A stretch of 64,000 nucleotides of DNA from Alteriqipengyuania lutimaris (lineage in GTDB: Bacteria > Pseudomonadota > Alphaproteobacteria > Sphingomonadales > Sphingomonadaceae), in contig NZ_QRBB01000001.1 in the NCBI RefSeq assembly GCF_003363135.1, positions 186,001-250,000 of the forward strand. The letters run 5' to 3'. Below are positions 25,071-33,014 of this stretch, piece after piece. The translations under genes and the position numbers were made by a program. The notes under the pieces are model-generated. The model was not told where the DNA came from. It did not search any database and saw only the letters and a program-made list of their open reading frames with translations. Each line of letters opens with the position of its first letter. Position 1 is the stretch's first letter.

Positions 25071-26168
25071 ATGTCCTTCGACTTCTTCCCCTCGCGGACC
25101 CTGACGCTTTACCTCGCGAAGATGTTCAGCTTGCGCATCCTCGCGGTGCTGGTGATGCTGGTGCTCGTGCTGATGATGCTCGACCTGCTGTCGACCAGCG
25201 GCGAGATCCTGGCAGTCGAGGGCAACAGCGAGGCGGATTTGTGGCGCTATGCCTCGCTCCGCGTGCCGCTGCTGATACAGCGCTTCCTGCCCTATTCGGT
25301 GCTGCTGGCGACGATCATCACGCTCGTCACGCTGAACCAGAACAGCGAGGTGATCGCGATGAAGGCCTCGGGGCTTTCCGCGCACCAGGTGCTCGCCCCG
25401 CTGATCATGACCGCACTGGTCGTGTCGATCGCGACCTTTGCCTTCAACGAGCGGGTGGTGACGCGCGCGGCGTCCGAACTCAACGTGTGGGAAGCGTCCG
25501 AATTCGGCGCGCTGTCGCAGGCGGAGGAAACGCGCGGCAGCATCTACCTCGTGGACGGGTCCGATATCCTCACCGCGCGCGGCTACGAGGCGAACGGCCC
25601 CGCCCCACGCCTGACCGACGTGACCTTCTATCGCCGCAGTCCCAGTGGCGAAATCGTCCAGCAGATCGATGCGCCGCTCGCGGTGCGCGGCAATGACGGC
25701 TGGGCGATGCAGACGCCGCAGGTCTTCACCGTCGGTACGGCGAGCACGACACTGCCCGACGAACTGATCGTCGCGCCCGGCATCACGCCCGCACAAATCG
25801 AACTCGCCTCGGTCGATCCCGCCGCGCAGCCCTTCTGGCAGCTGGACGGTTCGATCGACGCCTATCGCGCCGCCGGGCGCGACACGGGCGAGCTCGAGGC
25901 CAATTACTGGCACAAGATATCGGGGCCGTTGTCCGCGATGCTGATGCCCATCCTGGGCGCAGTCGCGGGCTTCGGCCTCGCCCGATCGGGCCAGCTCTTC
26001 GTGCGCGCGGTGACCGGCATGTTCTTGGGCTTTGCCTATTTTGTGATCGACAATGCCGCGCTCGCCATGGGCGATTTCGGCGGCTACCCGCCCTTCCTCG
26101 CCGCGTGGGCGCCGTTCTTCCTGTTCCTGCTGATCGGGGAGACCGTGCTGGTCCGCACGGAGGAATGA
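25071..26168 (+). CDS. lptG: LPS export ABC transporter permease LptG
   Basis: 365 residues, ATG 25071. Same YjgP/YjgQ architecture as LptF: helices near 15-110, periplasmic domain about 120-265 (GSIYLVDGSDILTARGYE), helices about 280-360 (PLSAMLMPILGAVAGFGLARSGQLF). LptF and LptG form the membrane heterodimer of the LPS exporter. Its stop overlaps the acetyltransferase start (ATGA at 26165), so the three genes are probably one operon. Confidence 0.94.
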   Translation: MSFDFFPSRTLTLYLAKMFSLRILAVLVMLVLVLMMLDLLSTSGEILAVEGNSEADLWRYASLRVPLLIQRFLPYSVLLATIITLVTLNQNSEVIAMKASGLSAHQVLAPLIMTALVVSIATFAFNERVVTRAASELNVWEASEFGALSQAEETRGSIYLVDGSDILTARGYEANGPAPRLTDVTFYRRSPSGEIVQQIDAPLAVRGNDGWAMQTPQVFTVGTASTTLPDELIVAPGITPAQIELASVDPAAQPFWQLDGSIDAYRAAGRDTGELEANYWHKISGPLSAMLMPILGAVAGFGLARSGQLFVRAVTGMFLGFAYFVIDNAALAMGDFGGYPPFLAAWAPFFLFLLIGETVLVRTEE

Positions 26169-26683
26169 GCGCGTATGCGATCCGCCTCTCGCGATTCGGG
26201 GATGCCGCGGCGTTCTCGGAGGTCGAGACCGACGCAGCGCAGCTCCTCGCTGCCGAGCCGAGCCTTGCCGGAATTCCGGTACCCCCGAGCCGCAGCGCGG
26301 AGGAATATCGCAGCATGATCGCGCAGCGTCACTGTCTCACGGCGGTGGTCGGGGACGAGGTGGTCGGGTTCGCCGCGACAAGACCCCACGGGCGCGAGCT
26401 GCATCTTCACGAACTCAGCGTCGCCAGCGGCTTCCAGCGTATGGGGATCGGGGGAACCCTGCTGCGCGCGCTCAAGATCGATGCGCAGAACGCGGGCATG
26501 CGCGCAATCACCTTGCACACCTATCGCGACCTGCCGTGGAACACGCCATTCTATGCCCGGCACGGCTGGAGCCCGATCGACGATCTGTCCGCACACCCCA
26601 GGCTTGCGGCGGGCCAGGATGCGGCTGTCGCATTCGGTCTGCCGCGCGAGCGGCGCTGTGCGATGATCTGCCTTCTGGATTGA
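26165..26683 (+). CDS. GNAT-family N-acetyltransferase
   Basis: 172 residues; ATG 26165 overlaps the lptG stop by 4 nt, which selects this start over a longer frame. GNAT signature: ELHLHELSVASGFQRMGIGGTLLRAL (strand beta4 and the acetyl-CoA pyrophosphate loop Q/R-x-x-G-x-G) and FYARHGWSPID. The acceptor substrate cannot be told. Coupling to lptFG may reflect only convenient expression, or an envelope-related substrate. Confidence 0.85.
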   Translation: MSAYAIRLSRFGDAAAFSEVETDAAQLLAAEPSLAGIPVPPSRSAEEYRSMIAQRHCLTAVVGDEVVGFAATRPHGRELHLHELSVASGFQRMGIGGTLLRALKIDAQNAGMRAITLHTYRDLPWNTPFYARHGWSPIDDLSAHPRLAAGQDAAVAFGLPRERRCAMICLLD

Positions 26684-26699
26684 GAGTGCCGGGCGGGGC

Positions 26700-27839
26700 T
26701 CAGCCCGCGCTGTTGCCTTCGGACGGCTCGACATTCGTGCGCTTCAGCATCGTGCTGCGCGCGATCCGGCCCACCAGCACCAGCAGTCCGGGATGGTTCG
26801 CCCCGTCGTAGGTCGAACCCATCCCCAGCTCGCGCGCGAGGCGGCGATGGGCCTCGGGCAGGTCATGGTAGGGCATCGATGGCATCAGATGGTGCAGCGC
26901 ATGGTAGCGCAGGCCGACCGGCGCCCAGACCTCCGCCACGATTCCGGGCGGGGGTACGTTGACCGAATCGAGGAACTGCGCCGTCACGGTCATCGCCTCG
27001 CCTTCGTTCTCCCACAGGTGCGCGACCAGCGTGCGCAGCTGGTTGAGCAGCGCCGTAAGCGAGAGGATCGCGAGCGCGATCAGCAGCGGCCGCCAGCCGA
27101 AGGCCAGCGGGCTGGCAAGCAGTGCGATCGCCCATACGCAGGCGCCCGCTTCCTGCCAGCGCACCCGCTTTGCAAACGCGCCTTCGGGCGCCTTGCGGCG
27201 GAACTCGGGATTGATCGAGAGCGAGGACAGCCGCTGCCAAGTGAAGCGGCGCACCGCCGGGATGACCGCGCCGAGCGGCACCAGCACCGCGAAGCGGAAC
27301 AGCAGCGCCACGGGGGCAAGCAGCGCCACGAGCACGAACAGCGGCAGGCTCCACGGCTTCATCAGCGCGAGCGGCAGGTATTCGGGATCCTCGACCGTGC
27401 CGTACTGCGTGCGCTTGTGGTGGATCGTATGCACGCCTTCGTACATGAAGCTGGGCGTCAGCAGGGGGATGCCGACCAGCAGGTTCCAGCCTGTCCGGAA
27501 ACCGCGCAGGGCTTTCTTGTGGATGTGGGTCAGCTCGTGGATGAACATTTCCGCGCGGTAGAACGCCAGCGCCCCGACCAGCCCTGCCAAAATCTGGATG
27601 GCGAGATTGCCCGCAAGGATCGCGGTCGCGATCGCCGCATAGCCAAGCCCTGCCGACAGCAGCATGTCGGCCCAGTAGACCGCCGGCTTCGCAGTGCCGA
27701 GGTCCTTGGTCAGGTCGCGCGCGGCGCGCAGCATCGCCTTGTCGTCCTCGACCATGAATTGGAGGCGGGTCGCACGCACGGGCGCAATCTGGCGCTCGGG
27801 CTGCGGCTGGGCTGGATCGATCGTCTGGTGCATGGTCAT
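26700..27839 (-). CDS. Fatty acid desaturase family membrane protein
   Basis: 379 residues from ATG 27839 (a second ATG is two codons on). Membrane di-iron desaturase with the three His clusters HELTHIHK, HTIHHKR and HALHHLMPSMPYH, and hydrophobic segments near 60-110, 165-210 and 250-295. It would introduce a double bond or hydroxyl into a lipid chain; substrate and regiospecificity are unclear. Convergent with the GNAT gene, divergent from the 27980 gene with a 140-nt promoter gap. Confidence 0.86.
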   Translation of the reverse strand: MTMHQTIDPAQPQPERQIAPVRATRLQFMVEDDKAMLRAARDLTKDLGTAKPAVYWADMLLSAGLGYAAIATAILAGNLAIQILAGLVGALAFYRAEMFIHELTHIHKKALRGFRTGWNLLVGIPLLTPSFMYEGVHTIHHKRTQYGTVEDPEYLPLALMKPWSLPLFVLVALLAPVALLFRFAVLVPLGAVIPAVRRFTWQRLSSLSINPEFRRKAPEGAFAKRVRWQEAGACVWAIALLASPLAFGWRPLLIALAILSLTALLNQLRTLVAHLWENEGEAMTVTAQFLDSVNVPPPGIVAEVWAPVGLRYHALHHLMPSMPYHDLPEAHRRLARELGMGSTYDGANHPGLLVLVGRIARSTMLKRTNVEPSEGNSAG

Positions 27840-27979
27840 GTCGGGGGTTTGTCCAGAGCGGGTGTTACTGCAATTACCACGGTGAGCCAAACGCATGTTC
27901 CCCGTCAGAGTGATCGACTGGCTTGCGTCCGGCGCACGCGGGCGACACAGGGGCCAAATTGCACAGGCAGATACGGGAC

Positions 27980-29179
27980 ATGCGCGTGAAGGATACAACC
28001 ACACCGGGCCAGGGCGCCTCGGCACCGGGCGGCGATATAGTGACCGAGCCCGTGACCGACAAGCGCGGGCGCGCCGCCTTCGTCGATCTGGGCCGCGCTT
28101 TCGCTGCACGCCTGCCGCATTCGGTACCGCAGATGCGCTCCGAACAGATCGAGCTGGTCGATCCGGACAAGAACCCGTTTTTCGGCCATGCCGACGCCCA
28201 ATTGTTCATCGCCTACCGCGATGGAAAGCCGGTCGGGCGGATCAGCGCGCAGATCGATCACCTTGCCCTGGCCGTCCCGGTCGAACAGGGCATGGGTCCG
28301 GGCACCGGCATGTTCGGCTATTTCGATGCCGAGGATGCCCAGGTGGCCGCCTCCCTGCTCGACCGCGCCGAGGAATGGCTCAAGGCCAAGCGCATGACGC
28401 GCGTGCTCGGCCCCATTTCGATGTCGATCTGGGAAGAGCCGGGCCTGCTCGTGCGCGGACAGGATCATGCGCCGATGGTCATGATGGGGCACCATCCCGC
28501 GCACTACGCCGCGTTCATCGAGGCGCGCGGGTATGAACCTGCAAAGCGGCTCTACACCTACGAGTTGCCGGTCTCGAAGGAATTCCCGCCGGTAGTCCAG
28601 CGGATCGTCCAGTCGGGGGAGCGCAATCCGCGCATCCGCATGCGCCCGGTCGATCTCGATCACTACGAGCGCGAAATCGAGATTATCCTCGAAATCCTCA
28701 ACGATGCGTGGTCGGACAACTGGGGCTTCGTTCCGCTGACCTCGCGCGAGGTGGCGCATACGGGCAAGAAACTGCGTCCGCTTATCCATACCGAACTTAA
28801 CCGGATCGTCGAACTGGATGGGGAACCAGTCGCCTTCATGATGACCTTGCCCGACGTGAACGACCTGTTCGCGCGCACAGACGGCAAGCTGTTCCCCTTC
28901 GGCTGGCTCAGGACGCTGCGCTGGATCAGGAAACCGATGGGTGCAGGCATGCGGGTTCCGCTGATGGGAGTGCGCAAGAAGCTGCACAATTCCAGGCTCG
29001 CCAGCCAGCTCGCCTTCATGATGATCAACGATATCCGCAGGGTTGCCGACGAAAGATTCAACTCTCAGCGGGGCGAGATCGGCTGGATTCTCGAGGATAA
29101 CCAGGGGATGGTCGCCATTGCGGACATGATCCAGGGCCGGATCAACCGCGAATACGTGATCTACGACAAGGATTTGTAG
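27980..29179 (+). CDS. Conserved GNAT-fold-like protein of about 400 aa
   Basis: 399 residues from ATG 27980. I recognise it as a conserved alphaproteobacterial protein usually annotated N-acetyltransferase. Two GNAT-like halves seem present: FFGHADAQLFIAYRDGKPVGRISAQIDHLAL and GPISMSIWEEPGLLVRG in the first, LNRIVELDGEPVAFMMTLPDVNDLF in the second. No secure catalytic residue or substrate is visible. It is the last gene before the general stress locus; an EcfG promoter begins 2 nt after its stop, so it is separately transcribed from the response regulator. Confidence 0.7.
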   Translation: MRVKDTTTPGQGASAPGGDIVTEPVTDKRGRAAFVDLGRAFAARLPHSVPQMRSEQIELVDPDKNPFFGHADAQLFIAYRDGKPVGRISAQIDHLALAVPVEQGMGPGTGMFGYFDAEDAQVAASLLDRAEEWLKAKRMTRVLGPISMSIWEEPGLLVRGQDHAPMVMMGHHPAHYAAFIEARGYEPAKRLYTYELPVSKEFPPVVQRIVQSGERNPRIRMRPVDLDHYEREIEIILEILNDAWSDNWGFVPLTSREVAHTGKKLRPLIHTELNRIVELDGEPVAFMMTLPDVNDLFARTDGKLFPFGWLRTLRWIRKPMGAGMRVPLMGVRKKLHNSRLASQLAFMMINDIRRVADERFNSQRGEIGWILEDNQGMVAIADMIQGRINREYVIYDKDL

Positions 29180-29180
29180 C

Positions 29181-29206
29181 GGAACGCCAGCGCGGGTCGT
29201 ATCGTT
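29181..29206 (+). promoter_or_regulatory. EcfG-type promoter of response regulator gene
   Basis: GGAAC (29181-29185), 17 nt, CGTT (29203-29206): an exact match to the alphaproteobacterial general-stress sigma factor consensus, 50 nt before the response regulator ATG. Confidence 0.8.
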
Positions 29207-29256
29207 CGATAGCTGACCGCGCCGGCCGGCGTGGGCTTTGCGAAGGATTCCCCGTT

Positions 29257-29682
29257 ATGCCGTCCGCCGGCACACCTGCACAAAAGTCCCGCAAGATCGG
29301 CCCGGTGCTGGTGGTCGAGGACGATGCCGCGCTGGCGCTGGCGGTCGAGGACGCTCTCCTCGATGCCGGAGCGCGATCGGTATCGATCGCCTCCACCACG
29401 CAGCAGGCGATCGACACACTGCGCGACGACCGCTTCGAGACGGTGATCCTCGACGTCCATCTGGCCGATCGCGGCGACGGGTGGGCGATCGCCGAACTGG
29501 TGCGCGCGCTTGGCGCAGGAGGGCCGAAGATCATCTTCGCCACCGGATCGCCCGACGCCATTCCCGCCGATATCGCCGATCTTGGCCCGGTCCTCGCCAA
29601 GCCTTACGATTTCAACGAACTGGTCGCGCATGTCCGCGCGCGCGGTCGCATGTCGCTGTTTTCCCGCTTGCGGCGCGATTGA
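29257..29682 (+). CDS. Single-domain response regulator, stress-locus associated
   Basis: 141 residues: a receiver domain without output domain. Acidic pocket in LVVEDDAAL, phospho-acceptor Asp in VILDVHLADRG, conserved Thr in IIFATGSP, Lys in LAKPYD. The FATG segment resembles the FATGUY group of single-domain regulators, to which SdrG of Sphingomonas (a general stress response component) belongs; here the following aromatic is replaced by Pro. It is preceded by an exact EcfG promoter and sits beside phyR. A role as phosphate sink or relay between PhyK-type kinases and PhyR is inferred. Confidence 0.88.
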   Translation: MPSAGTPAQKSRKIGPVLVVEDDAALALAVEDALLDAGARSVSIASTTQQAIDTLRDDRFETVILDVHLADRGDGWAIAELVRALGAGGPKIIFATGSPDAIPADIADLGPVLAKPYDFNELVAHVRARGRMSLFSRLRRD

Positions 29683-29739
29683 CGCCGCTGACGGCGCGCA
29701 TTTTCCTTTTCCGGAACCCGACTCCATCGCCTCAGGCAT

Positions 29740-29832
29740 AAAAAAAGGCCTTCGATCCGCGTCGAGCGGAACGAAGGCCTTCGGGATCGTATCACCGGCC
29801 GCTTGGACGGGAGGGGGGTCTCGGCGGTGACA
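29740..29832 (-). ncRNA. gsrN: Candidate GsrN-type general stress sRNA
   Basis: The minus strand has a textbook terminator, AAGGCCTTCG/CGAAGGCCTT (29745-29781) followed by seven U, but no minus-strand gene upstream that would need it. Immediately upstream on that strand is a 5' hairpin, TCACCG/CGGTGA (29792-29830, plus CCG/CGG), whose loop carries CCCCCCTCCC (29818-29809). An EcfG-like promoter precedes it. The resulting RNA would be about 90-95 nt with an exposed C-rich loop and a 3' terminator. This is the architecture described for Caulobacter GsrN, which I recall being reported as encoded near the core stress regulators in several alphaproteobacteria. The 5' end is estimated from the promoter. 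Confidence 0.62.
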
Positions 29833-29839
29833 TAGAGGA

Positions 29840-29864
29840 AATGCCCCGGCAAAGAGGCGGTTCC
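29840..29864 (-). promoter_or_regulatory. EcfG-like promoter of candidate sRNA
   Basis: On the minus strand GGAAC (29864-29860), 16 nt, CATT (29843-29840): one mismatch from the GGAAC-N16-CGTT consensus, correctly placed about 8 nt upstream of the hairpin that would start the sRNA. Confidence 0.5.
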
Positions 29865-29940
29865 ACGGTGGTGAAATTTTTTTCGGAGACGTCATATTAG
29901 CGCGATCGAAGAATGCCGGCAGGGAACTTGGCGCAGGTCT

Positions 29941-29965
29941 GGAACCGGCTCTGGTGCCACACGTT
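29941..29965 (+). promoter_or_regulatory. EcfG-type promoter of phyR
   Basis: GGAAC (29941-29945), 16 nt, CGTT (29962-29965): exact consensus, 31 nt before the phyR ATG. Predicts positive feedback of EcfG on phyR. Confidence 0.85.
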
Positions 29966-29996
29966 GCGGGGTAGGTTTCAGACGGGAAAGAGATTT

Positions 29997-30797
29997 ATGT
30001 CGATTGGTGAAAATGTCGCGGCGAACCTTCCTTACCTTCGCCGCTATGCGCGCGCGTTGACCGGGTCGCAGCAAACCGGAGATGCCTTCGTACGGGCCAC
30101 GCTGGAAGCGGCGCTGGCGGACGACGACCTGAAGGCGTCGCTGGAAGGCGGGCGGGTCCCGCTGTACCGCGCGTTCAACAAGGTCTGGTCGAGCGCCTAT
30201 CTCGAAGTCTCCGATCACGGCGCCGATGCCGACCTGCCGGGCGACGTCGAGGCGGACCGCCTGCAGACCGTAACCCCGCTCAATCGCCAGGCGCTCCTGC
30301 TGACCACGCTCGAGGACTTCACGATCGAGCAGTCGGCCGAAATCATGGAAAAGTCCTCCGAAGAGGTCGAAAAGATGGTGCAGGACGCGATTGCGGAAAT
30401 CGATCGCGAATCCGCTACCAGCGTGCTCATCATCGAAGACGAGCCGCTGATCTCGATGCAACTCGAAGATCTGGTCCGCGGCCTCGGCCACGATATCTGC
30501 GGCACCGCCGCCACGCGCACGCAGGCGCAGGAAGTCGTCGCGCAGAAGACGCCGGGCCTCGTGCTGGCCGATATCCAGCTCGCCGACGGGTCTTCGGGCC
30601 TCGACGCGGTCGACGATATCCTGAGCATCGGCAGCGTGCCGGTGATCTTCATCACCGCCTATCCGGAACGGCTGCTGACCGGCGACCGGCCGGAGCCGAC
30701 CTACTTGGTGACCAAGCCCTTCCAGGAAGCGACCGTACGCGCAGCGATCAGTCAGGCGCTGTTCTTCAACGCCAACCGGGACAGCGCGACCGCCTGA
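29997..30797 (+). CDS. phyR: General stress response anti-anti-sigma regulator PhyR
   Basis: 266 residues, ATG 29997. The N-terminal 130 residues are an ECF-sigma-like domain (NLPYLRRYARALTGSQQTGDAFVRATLEAAL; QALLLTTLEDFTIEQSAEIMEKSSEEVEKMV) without DNA-binding determinants. The C-terminal receiver has VLIIEDEPLI, phospho-Asp in LVLADIQLADG, Thr in VIFITAYPE and Lys in VTKPF. When phosphorylated it mimics sigma and sequesters NepR, freeing EcfG. Its partners nepR, ecfG and a PhyK-like kinase lie within 3.6 kb, and it has its own EcfG promoter. Length and domain order match the family. Confidence 0.97.
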   Translation: MSIGENVAANLPYLRRYARALTGSQQTGDAFVRATLEAALADDDLKASLEGGRVPLYRAFNKVWSSAYLEVSDHGADADLPGDVEADRLQTVTPLNRQALLLTTLEDFTIEQSAEIMEKSSEEVEKMVQDAIAEIDRESATSVLIIEDEPLISMQLEDLVRGLGHDICGTAATRTQAQEVVAQKTPGLVLADIQLADGSSGLDAVDDILSIGSVPVIFITAYPERLLTGDRPEPTYLVTKPFQEATVRAAISQALFFNANRDSATA

Positions 30798-30828
30798 CGA
30801 GGTTGCACACCGTTCGGCAACGAACCCC

Positions 30829-30858
30829 GAAAGGGCGTCGCGATTGCGGCGCCCTTTC
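30829..30858 (+). terminator. Hairpin terminator between phyR and convergent kinase
   Basis: GAAAGGGCG (30829-30837) and CGCCCTTTC (30850-30858) form a 9-bp stem with a 12-nt loop, in the 144-nt gap between convergent genes. The trailing T content is weak on the plus strand (TCTCGTTG); it may serve both directions. Confidence 0.6.
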
Positions 30859-30941
30859 TCGTTGTGCATCGCGCGTCCAGTAAGGTTCCAGGGAAGTCGG
30901 GAGCCAGTGGCGGCTCGCCGAACGGCATGCGGAAGGTTGCG

Positions 30942-32627
30942 TCAGTTGGTCGGCGCGGCTTCGCTCAGCTGGTTGCGGCGCGCGCGCAGCTGGAACTCGG
31001 CGCGTTTGCGCACGGGCACCTGCAGCACGCAACGCACGCCCTCGCGCGCGAAGCTGAGATCGACCGGATGCTTGAGCTCGTGTGCGACGATCTTCTCGAT
31101 CAGTTCGGTCCCGAACCCGCGCGTCCGATCCTGCGAGACCGGCGGGCCGTTCGATTCCTGCCACACGACCTCGACCAGGTCGTCGTTCAAGCGCTTCCAG
31201 TCGACGCGCAGCCTGCCGCCCTCGACCGACAGGGCGCCATATTTCGATGCATTGGTCGCAAGCTCATGAATCGCCAGGCCGAAGGACAGCGCGTCGTTGG
31301 GCGCCAGCTCCACCCCCGGCCCCTTCAGCTCGAGCATGGCATCGACCGAATTGGTATAGGGGGCGAGTTCGGCCTCCAGCACCGCCTGCAGCGGGGTCGT
31401 GCCCCATTCCGACTGGGTCAGCAGGTCGTGCGTGGCGGACAGCGCGCGGATGCGACCGTCCAGACCGCTCGCGAAATCCTCGAGCGAAGTGGCGCGGCGC
31501 CGGGTCAGCGCGACGATCGACAGCACGTTGGCGAGCGTATTTTTGACGCGGTGGTTGAGTTCGCGGGTCAGCGAATTGCGGATCGAATTCTGCTCGGCAT
31601 AGAAATCGAGCGCCGACTGGTCCTCGTGCGCCTGCTGGGTCAGCAACCGGGCCACTAGCATCGAAAGGCTGGCCACCGCGATTCCGAACAGAAGCGTGAT
31701 CATCGACAGCAGCGACAGGGCATCGCCGCGCGCCGATTCGACCTCCACGGTCATCGGACGGTCGGCCAGGCTGACCTCGATCCGCGTGACATTGCCGGTC
31801 ATGCGCGAGGGCGTATGCGAAGCGACGAGATTGCCGGGCGAAGGTTCGCCGTCGTACAGGCGTACCCCGCGCTCCCCGATCAGCTCGCGGGTCAGCACGG
31901 AGTCGAGAAATTCCTGAGAACTGAAGGGGCTGTAGACGAAGCCGCGGATCAGCTCGCCGCCCGTCCCCGGTTCGAACACCGGCATGTACACGATGAAACC
32001 CCGGCGCTCCGCGTCCTGGCCCGACACCAGTTCTACCGGACCGCTGGCAGTCGGGCGCCCCGTCCGGATCGCTTCCTGCATGGCCGAGCGGCGGTCCGCT
32101 TCCGAATACATGTTGAATCCCCGCGCGCGCGCCATGCGATCGGCCATCGGTTCGAAAAAGGTCACCGGCACGGCGAAGTTGCTTTGCCGGTCGGGCAGCG
32201 GCTCGATCGTGAAGGCCTCGCCGGTTTCCGATGTCACCATTGCTTCGAACGCGCCGATCTGGCCGCGCGGGACGATCGGGCTCCAGCCGATTCCCATGGA
32301 CCCGCGATAATCCGCGTCTAGCCGCAGTTCGGTGGCGAAGCGCCGGAAAAGGTCGGCGGGCACGCGATCGAGCGTGCTGATCAGCGCCGCCCCCGCGATG
32401 AGGTAGGAGCCGCTGGTATTGACCCTGCGATCGAGCGAGGACGCGATGACCTGCGCCGTTTCGCCGAGCACCGCCTGTTCGCGGCGACGCTCCCCCCGTT
32501 CGATCGCGAAGACGCTGAGCGCGGTGATGGCGGTGATGAGCAGGAAAATGATCACGGGCACGGCCCGGGGATAATGGATCAGCCAGCGCCGTACTCGACG
32601 TGTAGGAAGGGCCGTTTCGGACGCCAC
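30942..32627 (-). CDS. phyK: PhyK-like sensor histidine kinase (CHASE, HWE/HisKA_2)
   Basis: 561 residues from GTG 32627 (GGAG 7 nt upstream). An N-terminal transmembrane helix (about 22-42), a periplasmic CHASE-type sensor (about 75-290), a second helix (about 305-330), then a HisKA_2/HWE dimerisation domain with phospho-His in LTRELNHRVKNTLANVLSIV and an ATPase domain with HELATNASKYGALS and RTRGFGTELIEKIV. It lies convergent to phyR and divergent from nepR-ecfG, the classical position of PhyK. It should phosphorylate PhyR (or the nearby single-domain regulator) on stress. The sensed signal is unknown. Confidence 0.92.
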   Translation of the reverse strand: MASETALPTRRVRRWLIHYPRAVPVIIFLLITAITALSVFAIERGERRREQAVLGETAQVIASSLDRRVNTSGSYLIAGAALISTLDRVPADLFRRFATELRLDADYRGSMGIGWSPIVPRGQIGAFEAMVTSETGEAFTIEPLPDRQSNFAVPVTFFEPMADRMARARGFNMYSEADRRSAMQEAIRTGRPTASGPVELVSGQDAERRGFIVYMPVFEPGTGGELIRGFVYSPFSSQEFLDSVLTRELIGERGVRLYDGEPSPGNLVASHTPSRMTGNVTRIEVSLADRPMTVEVESARGDALSLLSMITLLFGIAVASLSMLVARLLTQQAHEDQSALDFYAEQNSIRNSLTRELNHRVKNTLANVLSIVALTRRRATSLEDFASGLDGRIRALSATHDLLTQSEWGTTPLQAVLEAELAPYTNSVDAMLELKGPGVELAPNDALSFGLAIHELATNASKYGALSVEGGRLRVDWKRLNDDLVEVVWQESNGPPVSQDRTRGFGTELIEKIVAHELKHPVDLSFAREGVRCVLQVPVRKRAEFQLRARRNQLSEAAPTN

Positions 32628-32695
32628 GAATGCTCCGCTTTAACTTTGTATTTCCCGCGCGTCCGGCGGTTCGGAAAGCTACCTGATACAGCAAG

Positions 32696-32720
32696 GGAAC
32701 CACGCGCGGGCCGCAACGTT
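32696..32720 (+). promoter_or_regulatory. EcfG-type promoter of nepR-ecfG
   Basis: GGAAC (32696-32700), 16 nt, CGTT (32717-32720): exact consensus, 76 nt upstream of nepR, implying autoregulation. The CGTTCC end also gives GGAAC on the minus strand, with GGTT 16 nt away, a weaker divergent match toward phyK. Confidence 0.85.
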
Positions 32721-32795
32721 CCAAGTGTCTCGGATCGATTATGGGAAGGGTAGGCTTGGGTTTCGGCTATCGAACGCCCATGTTAGCCAGCAAGT

Positions 32796-33014
32796 ATGGA
32801 CGACAAACACAATCCGGATGCTAAGCATGCGCCTCACAGGCCTACGGGCGAAGGCAGGGACGGCATGAATCAACCGCAATGGGCGGATAGCCTGCGCAAT
32901 TTGTACGACTCGGTCGTCGACGAACCGATTCCCGACAGCTTCAAGGATTTGCTCGACCAGTTCGACGAACCCAAGAAGGATGGGCCGAAGCAGGACGGGG
33001 GTGATGCAACGTGA
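32796..33014 (+). CDS. nepR: Anti-sigma factor NepR
   Basis: 72 residues, ATG 32796. Small and polar with the NepR core WADSLRNLYDSVVDEPIPDSFKDLLDQF, which forms the two helices clamping EcfG or PhyR. The flanks are charged and disordered, as in the family; ATG 32865 (MNQPQW) is a possible shorter start. Its stop overlaps the ecfG GTG by 4 nt (GTGA at 33011), so anti-sigma and sigma are translationally coupled. Confidence 0.95.
   Translation: MDDKHNPDAKHAPHRPTGEGRDGMNQPQWADSLRNLYDSVVDEPIPDSFKDLLDQFDEPKKDGPKQDGGDAT

Noticed and set aside
29745..29781. Hairpin as terminator of the plus-strand response regulator
   Set aside because: The U-tract is on the minus strand (seven A before the hairpin on plus); the plus strand continues CGGGATCG after it, so the terminator works leftward.
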